In this document: in pieces, positions 58,975 through 64,000 of the stretch
Layout: every line of letters starts with the position of its first letter
How positions within the stretch are numbered: position 1 is the first letter of the stretch
Assembly (NCBI RefSeq): GCF_029382255.1
Contig: NZ_JARLLG010000007.1
Coordinates: 1 to 64,000, forward strand
DNA: 64,000 nt
Source: Isoptericola croceus
GTDB taxonomy: Bacteria > Actinomycetota > Actinomycetes > Actinomycetales > Cellulomonadaceae
Direction of reading: 5' to 3'
Position numbers and translations under genes: made by a program
The notes under the pieces: generated by a model
Database searches by the model: none
Told to the model about the DNA's origin: nothing
What the model saw: the letters and a program-made list of their open reading frames with translations, nothing else

Positions 58975-58987
58975 GAGGGTGCACAAC

Positions 58988-59161
58988 ATGAGCATTCCCG
59001 CCCCGGCGCTCCGCTTTCTGCTGCCGGTCGAGAACGAGACGCGCTGGTCCGACATGCTTGCGACCCTCGTGGAAGCCGAACAGCTGCTACTGGCCATGTC
59101 CGCCGGCCTTGCGAGCCGCGGGCACCAGTTCCTGAAACAAGGCCCTAGGTCTGGCCTGTGA
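58988..59161 (+). CDS. Small protein, possibly a truncated enzyme
   Basis: 57 residues from ATG 58988 with GAGAGGGTG upstream. Opens APALRFLLPVENETRWSDML and ends soon after a helix (LLLAMSAGLASRGHQFL). It looks like the start of a longer protein cut short, but the rest is not present. Confidence 0.45.
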   Translation: MSIPAPALRFLLPVENETRWSDMLATLVEAEQLLLAMSAGLASRGHQFLKQGPRSGL

Positions 59162-59200
59162 AGAGTTCCTCGCTCACGATGTGGTGGGCGGGGCGCTTTG

Positions 59201-59635
59201 TCAGTCCTGCTGGTCCTGTTGGCTGAGGTACTCCCCGCCCAGGAAGTAGCCCAGCGAGTCGTTGCCGAAGGCGTACGTCAGCCACGCCTGCAGGAGCTGA
59301 CCCACCCTTTCGCGGTCGACTGAGTAGCGCACGGAGCGGCCACGGCGCTGGCCGCGGGGAACGTCGACGACGACGACACCGAGATCCTCGAGCTCTGCCA
59401 GGTGCGGAGACAGCGTGCTGCGGGAGAGCTCTGTCCCGGCTGCAACGTCACCAAAGAACGCCGGGTCCCGGCTGGACAGGTACCGGACGATCTCGTGCTT
59501 GACCTGGTTGCCGAAGACGGCGACGGCGAGTTCGACCTCGTCTGGCCGGCCGGCGGGCTTGGCGATCTGCTTGGGCACTGGCCCATTGTGGCCGAAGGTT
59601 ACGTCCGGCGACACCTGAACACCGTCTGGAGGCAC
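59201..59635 (-). CDS. ArsR-type winged-helix regulator
   Basis: 144 residues from ATG 59635. Residues 45-120 form a winged helix (FGNQVKHEIVRYLSSRD, ELSRSTLSPHLAELEDLGVV, RSVRYSVDRERVGQLL) of the ArsR/MarR type. No metal-binding Cys is present, so it is not a metal sensor of the classic kind. It probably represses its own or nearby genes. Confidence 0.75.
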   Translation of the reverse strand: MPPDGVQVSPDVTFGHNGPVPKQIAKPAGRPDEVELAVAVFGNQVKHEIVRYLSSRDPAFFGDVAAGTELSRSTLSPHLAELEDLGVVVVDVPRGQRRGRSVRYSVDRERVGQLLQAWLTYAFGNDSLGYFLGGEYLSQQDQQD

Positions 59636-59769
59636 GCAGGTCGCGCATCACAGTGCGCACTACGCGATCAGGTATACGGCGTTAGGATGCGAGGACACGG
59701 ATTATAGGTATCGTGGACCAAGCCTCGTGGAAGAACGCACCTGCCCGTCGTCATTTGGAAGGACCTGCC

Positions 59770-59919
59770 GTGACCAAGACCCTCAGGTGTCGGCGAGCAG
59801 GCCATCGACTCGGCCGATGAGACGAACCGCTGGCTGGAGAACCTGACCAACGAGAGTGCGGGCCGTGGATCGCCGTGCTCACCGACGCGCTCGAGAGTCC
59901 ACCAGTGGGGGCGGCATGA
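59770..59919 (+). pseudogene. Decayed gene, possibly DUF2267-like
   Basis: A GTG at 59770 has a good ribosome site (GGAAGGA), but the sensible peptide continues only with two frame changes: VTKTL, then VGEQAIDSADETNRWLENLT, then WIAVLTDALESPP to a stop at 59919. The ID-x-A-x-x-T-N-x-W-L start and the A-V-L-x-x-L step recall DUF2267. Tentative. Confidence 0.3.
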
Positions 59920-59937
59920 GACATCACGCAAGGGGCG

Positions 59938-61704
59938 ATGAGTGGCATGACAACGACGGGCGGCACGCGGTGGCAGACCCTGGCCGAACAGTGGTGGGTC
60001 GAGCACTCCGAGCCGGTGCGCCGGATCGTGCTGGCGAAAGTCGGGCCTCGCTACGCCGATGACGCGACCGCGCGGGCGATGGAGAAGATCATGGCCAAGC
60101 TCGCCGCCGGACACGTCGTTGCCGACCCCCGGGCCTACTTCACGCGAGCCGCGCTGAACGAGGCCGTCACGATGTGCCGGGCAGAGACGCGCACGGAGCT
60201 GACCAGCGAGCTCCCCGAGGTCGTACCACCAGGGTGGGCCGACCATGGTGCCAACCCGGCCGACGAGATCGAGCGCTCCGCCAACGTCGACCTCATGCGT
60301 CGAGCGCTGGACAGTCTGGGGGACGACGACCGAGACGTGCTCCTGGCCCGCTATGCACGCGGCTGGTCCGTGACCGAGATCGCCGACTCTGGCCAGATCT
60401 CGGCGCATGCCGTCACGATGCGCCTGTCCCGCGCGCAGGACCGGCTCGCCGACCACTTCGCCGCTGCGCACGCCAAGCATGCCCCGAAGCCACGGTGCCG
60501 CAGGGTCCGCGCGAAACTGCGCCGCCACCAGCGTGGGTCGCTGCCGCCCCGGGCTCACGACCGGGTGTCGGCACACTTGGACGAGTGCGGGTCGTGCGCA
60601 GCCGCCTACTGCGACATCGGCGACGCGGCTCAGTCGTTGCGCGCTCTCGCTCCGTGGTTCTTCGTTGCCCCGGTCTCGACGGGACTAGCCGTGCCTGGGG
60701 AGGCGGTCTCGGCCGCCCGCGGGGGTACGTGGGCATCTGCCAAGACCGCGACGGTGGCGCTGGCCGGTGCCACGACCGTGGTCGCGGCCGCGGTGGCTAC
60801 CGCCGCGGTCCTGATGCCTGCCGACATGCGCGACGATGCAGGAGGCGGCGCCGCGGGCGCCGCAGCTGCAGCGCGCACCCCAGCACCGATCGTCGTTCCC
60901 GACGACGCAACGCTTGCTGCTGAGACCCCGCAGCCGATTGCGATCACACCGGCCCCCGACCCGCAGCCCTCACCCGACGATGGCGATGTCCCAGCTGCCC
61001 CCGGGACTGAGTCGTCGCCCGCGGCGCCCGCGCACGGCACTGCGCGTGACCGCCAGCTGAAAACCGCTGACGTGAGCCGCGCGATCCACGTGCAGGAGGT
61101 CAGTGCCGAGGTCTCCTCGCTGCCAGAGCGCCAGCAGCAGGACTTTGTCGAGCTCGACGCCCCGCTCGTCGAGGCGAAGGATCCTGAGGTCCAAGAGCCG
61201 GGCGAGCTGCCGCCAGAGTTCGGCGACCCGGACGAGCAGTCGCCGCCAGAGGACGACCTGCCCATCAGCGACGGCAATCCTGGCGTCCAGGAGCCGGGCG
61301 AGGAGGGCCTGCCTTCCGGCATCGACGAGTTCCTCGAGGAGGACACCGCGCCCGGTGTCGGCGACCCGGACGTCCCGGAGCTCGTGGAGGAAGGCCCGGC
61401 GGCTGGCGAGACTTCGACTATGTGCCGCATCGCGGTCGGTGCCAGCGGTGAGGACTTGCGTCTTGTGGTGCAAGCTGCGTCGCCCGACGCCGTGCTCGGG
61501 GTCAGTGCCACACGCGGCGAGGTCACAAGGACCGGACCCGAAACCTGGGCGATTGACATCGCCGCGGACGTGGCCGGGTACTCCTACCTGGACTTCGAGC
61601 TTGCGATCCTCCCGGCCGACGCCCTGGACGTGACTTCGGTGGTCCTGGTGCGGTCGGGCGGCGACTTCGACTCCCGTGACTCGGCATGGTGCTGGTGGGC
61701 GTAG
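59938..61704 (+). CDS. ECF sigma factor fused to anti-sigma zinc domain and membrane anchor
   Basis: 588 residues from ATG 59938 (AAGGGG upstream). Sigma region 2 lies at about 20-85 (TARAMEKIMAKLAAGHVVAD, YFTRAALNEAV) and region 4 at about 118-173 (LGDDDRDVLLARYARGWS, ISAHAVTMRLSRAQDRL). A zf-HC2 anti-sigma motif follows near 205-225 (HDRVSAHLDECGSCAAAY), then a membrane helix near 260-285 (TVALAGATTVVAAAVATAAV), a Pro/Glu-rich extracytoplasmic stalk and a C-terminal domain (CRIAVGASGEDLRLVV) with a second Cys in WCWW. One chain thus holds sigma, anti-sigma and sensor, and release may need proteolysis. Confidence 0.8.
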   Translation: MSGMTTTGGTRWQTLAEQWWVEHSEPVRRIVLAKVGPRYADDATARAMEKIMAKLAAGHVVADPRAYFTRAALNEAVTMCRAETRTELTSELPEVVPPGWADHGANPADEIERSANVDLMRRALDSLGDDDRDVLLARYARGWSVTEIADSGQISAHAVTMRLSRAQDRLADHFAAAHAKHAPKPRCRRVRAKLRRHQRGSLPPRAHDRVSAHLDECGSCAAAYCDIGDAAQSLRALAPWFFVAPVSTGLAVPGEAVSAARGGTWASAKTATVALAGATTVVAAAVATAAVLMPADMRDDAGGGAAGAAAAARTPAPIVVPDDATLAAETPQPIAITPAPDPQPSPDDGDVPAAPGTESSPAAPAHGTARDRQLKTADVSRAIHVQEVSAEVSSLPERQQQDFVELDAPLVEAKDPEVQEPGELPPEFGDPDEQSPPEDDLPISDGNPGVQEPGEEGLPSGIDEFLEEDTAPGVGDPDVPELVEEGPAAGETSTMCRIAVGASGEDLRLVVQAASPDAVLGVSATRGEVTRTGPETWAIDIAADVAGYSYLDFELAILPADALDVTSVVLVRSGGDFDSRDSAWCWWA

Positions 61705-61727
61705 CCTCGGTGGTCACTCTCCACGCG

Positions 61728-62303
61728 TTACACCTCCGGCCTCGACGCTGCCCTCTTGGTCATCTTCACGATCCGGTCGCCGTTCTCGAGCAGGCGGTTC
61801 ATCTCGCTGCACAGTGTGTCCAGGTCCTCGGGGCTGGTCGCCAAGGTCTGGTCGATTCGCAGCTCCGATCGGTGCACCAGGCCTGGAACGTGCGAGGCGA
61901 CCTCGTCCTCGGTCATGCCAGTGCGTCTCATGTCCTCGGGCAGGATGTCGGAGGTCACCGACCACAGCGCGTGCGCCAGACCGCCTCGCATGTCGAGCGT
62001 GCGGGAAGTGTTGTGGAGCCAATCTTTGACGAGGCCGACCTCTATCGAGCTCTCCCCGTGCTCCACGGCTCTGATCGCTTCGTCGACGAGATTGCGTTGC
62101 GGCACGCGGTGGTCGATGCGCTTGTTGGTGGCAACGGAGTGGACGAAGCGCAACGTGAATTCGAGCCGGGCCGCCAAGTACACGGTCAGTCCGAGTCTGG
62201 GCATGAGAGGGCCTAGCGCTTCGCGCTGTTCGCCCAACAGCTCATCGACGGCCGTAGCTCCGGAGATCGGGGCGGTGCCGGCGCCAGTCGGGGCCGTAGT
62301 CAC
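61728..62303 (-). CDS. Unknown helical protein
   Basis: 191 residues from GTG 62303 with AAGGAG upstream, overlapping the previous stop (GTGA). Helical (EQREALGPLMPRLGLTVYLA, VDEAIRAVEHGESSIEVGL), with a LGLTVYLAARLEFTLRFVHS stretch that might touch the membrane. It is downstream in an operon headed by an SOS-box gene. Not recognised. Confidence 0.6.
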   Translation of the reverse strand: MTTAPTGAGTAPISGATAVDELLGEQREALGPLMPRLGLTVYLAARLEFTLRFVHSVATNKRIDHRVPQRNLVDEAIRAVEHGESSIEVGLVKDWLHNTSRTLDMRGGLAHALWSVTSDILPEDMRRTGMTEDEVASHVPGLVHRSELRIDQTLATSPEDLDTLCSEMNRLLENGDRIVKMTKRAASRPEV

Positions 62304-62920
62304 AGGTGGAACTCCTTCGATCCTCGGTGTCGGAGAGCAAGTCGCAGGCGGCGGCGGTCGGTCGAGCCCGGACGCATGCACGCTAGCCGAGGGTGGTCAT
62401 CACGTCGCGTGGTCTTCCGATCAGGCTCCATCCTCCACCGCCGCGGTGGCCACCACGTTGCCCGACGCGGCAGCAGCGCCTTCGCAGCCAGGACGATGGC
62501 CATAGCGACGAGAGCGACGGTGACGACCGCTGCGGCGGGTGAGACCGTCGACGCAGAACCTGCCTCCGAGTTGTCCGTGACCGATGGGTCCGGCGCTCGG
62601 GGCGGTGGAGAAGGCAGCCCGGCCGTTGGTCGCCTCGCCATTCGGAGCCGAGCTCGACCGGCAGAGGCCGACGGGCTTGTCGACGGCCCAGGTGAGTGCC
62701 TGGGCGGCCAGGAGCGCGAGCAGCAGGCTCGTTGACCCGGTGACCTCGCTCGTTGTTCGGTAGGTAGCTGTCCGCCATCGAGTACAGCCGCCAGCTGCAG
62801 GTTTGCCCCTGTTCTGGCGGAGCGCTCGTCGGCGCCGATGACAGGGCGGACGCCGGAGCGCAGTTCCGCGGCTACGAGGGCTGCGCGGGCTCGCTCGAGC
62901 GTGGGCAGGTGCTCCGACAT
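62300..62920 (-). CDS. Putative SOS-controlled membrane protein
   Basis: 206 residues from ATG 62920. N-terminal helix (LERARAALVAAELRSGVRPV), a basic low-complexity middle, one membrane helix near 150-172 (AAAVVTVALVAMAIVLAAKAL) and a basic tail. The GTGA overlap with the next gene supports this frame; another minus-strand frame over the middle also looks coding-like, so a frameshift cannot be excluded. A LexA-type box lies 12 bases before the start. Confidence 0.5.
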   Translation of the reverse strand: MSEHLPTLERARAALVAAELRSGVRPVIGADERSARTGANLQLAAVLDGGQLPTEQRARSPGQRACCSRSWPPRHSPGPSTSPSASAGRARLRMARRPTAGLPSPPPRAPDPSVTDNSEAGSASTVSPAAAVVTVALVAMAIVLAAKALLPRRATWWPPRRWRMEPDRKTTRRDDHPRLACMRPGSTDRRRLRLALRHRGSKEFHL

Positions 62921-62931
62921 GATCCTTAGTA

Positions 62932-62947
62932 TCGAACACATGTACGA
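62932..62947. promoter_or_regulatory. LexA (SOS) box
   Basis: TCGAACACATGTACGA matches the actinobacterial SOS box TCGAAC-N4-GTTCGA with one mismatch. It lies between two divergent genes and could control both. Confidence 0.7.
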
Positions 62948-62967
62948 AACTCGGTAATCTTGGGGAG

Positions 62968-63261
62968 GTGGGGACCTCGCGACGACCGCCGCCCGGAGGA
63001 TGGCCTACTGACGTCGAGACCATCCCGATGCGCGACTACGCCGAGACAGCGCCGGAGGGTGCGCGCAAGCAAGCTCGGATCGTCCGGCCTGAGACTCCCG
63101 TACCGGTACGCGCCTGGCTGCGCCAGCGTCAGAGCGGTGAGCATCTCGTCGACGGCGAGGCCATTGCATGGACTGAACGCCAAGTCCAGGTCTCCTACCT
63201 CGACCCCCTCGGCCGCCGCGGCTGGGCTTGGGTGTGGGCGAGCGCCGTCGAACGGCGTTGA
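62968..63261 (+). CDS. Small SOS-associated protein
   Basis: 97 residues from GTG 62968 (GGGGAG just before); ATG 63028 would give 77. The C-terminal half (VRAWLRQRQSGEHLVDGEA, then QVQVSYLDPLGRRGWAWVWA) resembles small proteins encoded beside the imuA/imuB/dnaE2 mutasome in actinobacteria, as far as I recall. The SOS box upstream fits a DNA-damage role. Function unproven. Confidence 0.6.
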   Translation: MGTSRRPPPGGWPTDVETIPMRDYAETAPEGARKQARIVRPETPVPVRAWLRQRQSGEHLVDGEAIAWTERQVQVSYLDPLGRRGWAWVWASAVERR

Positions 63262-63509
63262 TGCGCAGTCCAGCGGATCAGTCGAAGTCGGGCTCGCGGC
63301 GCATCGAGCGAAACCCGCTGCCTCCAGGTCGTACTGCCGTAGACCAGGAGGCCAACTCCTTGGCGAGCAGTCCGAGCGCGTCGTCGACGTAGTGGACGGC
63401 GTGGTGAGTGTCGAGCAGTAGTAGTAGCAGTGGGGGAGGAGGCGCGGGATTCATGCCAGACTGTCGGACTACCAGCCAGAATCCGAATTCCCGTCGGATG
63501 GAGCAGGTC

Positions 63510-64000
63510 GTGAGCCTAAGTCGAAGCGAACTCGTCGCGGCGCTAGCTGAGCGAACGGGACTGTCCAGGTCCGCTGTTGATCGGTGGCTGAGTGCTCTCC
63601 AGGAGGTCCTCATGGAGGCACTTGCCCGTGGTGAGACAGTGACCGCGACGGGGCTGTTCAAGGTTGAACGGGTCGACCGACCTGGGCGGACTGGCCGGAA
63701 TCCTCGGACTGGCGGTGAGGTCCGCATTCCCGCTGGTTTCGGCGTCAAGATCTCCGCGAGCCAAGTGCTGAGACGGTCAGTCGCGGGTGTGGTTGCCCCC
63801 TCGCCGGCCCCTACCAGTTCGGTGCCGCGAGCCCGACCGTGGGATGGAAGGCAGGCGCTGATCTCGTCGGGCGAGCGCAGGGGTCACATGAGGATCTGGC
63901 AGCAGGATCAGAGCACCGGCCTCGAAGTCCTGCTGTGCCGGTGCGGGTGGTCCGACGAATCTCGCGAGCTCCTCGATGGCGACCTTGCTGAGAGGGCTTG
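63510..64000 (+). CDS. HU/IHF-family DNA-binding protein, cut by the window end
   Basis: At least 163 residues from GTG 63510 (GGAGCAGG upstream; ATG 63498 also possible). SRSELVAALAERTGLSRSAV, ALARGETVTATGLFKVERV and GRNPRTGGEVRIPAG are the HU fold with its DNA-binding arm. The frame stays open to the right edge, well past the roughly 95 residues of HU, with a Pro-rich linker and LLCRCGWSD, so it has a C-terminal extension of unknown type. HU proteins bend and compact DNA. Confidence 0.8.
   Translation, partial: MSLSRSELVAALAERTGLSRSAVDRWLSALQEVLMEALARGETVTATGLFKVERVDRPGRTGRNPRTGGEVRIPAGFGVKISASQVLRRSVAGVVAPSPAPTSSVPRARPWDGRQALISSGERRGHMRIWQQDQSTGLEVLLCRCGWSDESRELLDGDLAERA

Noticed and set aside
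1-64000. Prophage
   Set aside because: No terminase, portal, capsid, tail or lysis gene was seen, while VirB4-like and TcpC-like genes indicate conjugation.

Overview
The window is high-GC DNA with the codon use and strong GGAGG-type ribosome binding sites of an actinobacterium. A Micrococcales-like host (Cellulomonas relatives) is my inference only. Most of it reads as part of a large conjugative plasmid or integrative element: a VirB8/TcpC-like protein next to a VirB4-type conjugation ATPase, an element-encoded DNA polymerase III alpha subunit, SSB, several helicases and nucleases, and dozens of small overlapping genes of unknown function. No terminase, portal or capsid gene was seen, so a phage is unlikely. 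No rRNA, tRNA or CRISPR array was recognised.

Layout. 0.5-8.9 kb: PD-(D/E)XK nuclease, small proteins, then the TcpC-like and VirB4-like conjugation pair; the ATPase carries a 492-residue intein. 9.0-24.0 kb: replication and repair block (DinG-like helicase, SNF2 helicase, DnaE, SSB, HNH nuclease). 24.0-32.7 kb: a run of small overlapping genes (phosphoesterase, DUF4192, oligoribonuclease, SLOG protein). 32.7-35.05 kb: ISL3-type remnant and a two-gene secreted/lipoprotein cargo bounded by matching IS ends. 35.1-42.5 kb: redoxin, HTH protein, MoxR ATPase with a DUF2201 metallopeptidase/VWA partner, SF1 helicase. 42.5-52.2 kb: mostly minus-strand genes, eight of which encode proteins sharing one N-terminal tag (a ninth lies at 13.8 kb). 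52.2-52.8 kb: AT-rich repeat region, a candidate origin or partition site. 53-64 kb: a different neighbourhood with an ESX/DUF1023-type module, a PAS-like protein, an ArsR regulator, an ECF sigma factor fused to its own anti-sigma and membrane anchor, an SOS-controlled gene pair and the start of an HU-like gene.

The main discovery is regulatory. I find 21 copies of a two-part sequence between 1.6 and 52.25 kb, on both strands: a GC-rich hexamer (GGGCGC or GTCGCC type), 13 bp, a seven-base block ending in CAAC, then 9 bp. In 16 copies the next base is the A of a start codon. In the other five it is a purine followed by a 29-50 base leader with a normal Shine-Dalgarno start. The distance from hexamer to this base is exactly 35 bp in all 21. 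This looks like a dedicated, mostly leaderless promoter class of the element. Two sub-classes are visible, and the second mainly precedes the N-terminally tagged proteins plus dnaE and a redoxin. The tag (start of protein, F-x-E, HPR-x-GDG-K/R-F, K-x-V-x-E, GG-x-x-AL) sits on nine otherwise mostly unrelated proteins and may be a targeting or transfer signal.

Function calls rest on motifs recognised by eye; no database search was possible.
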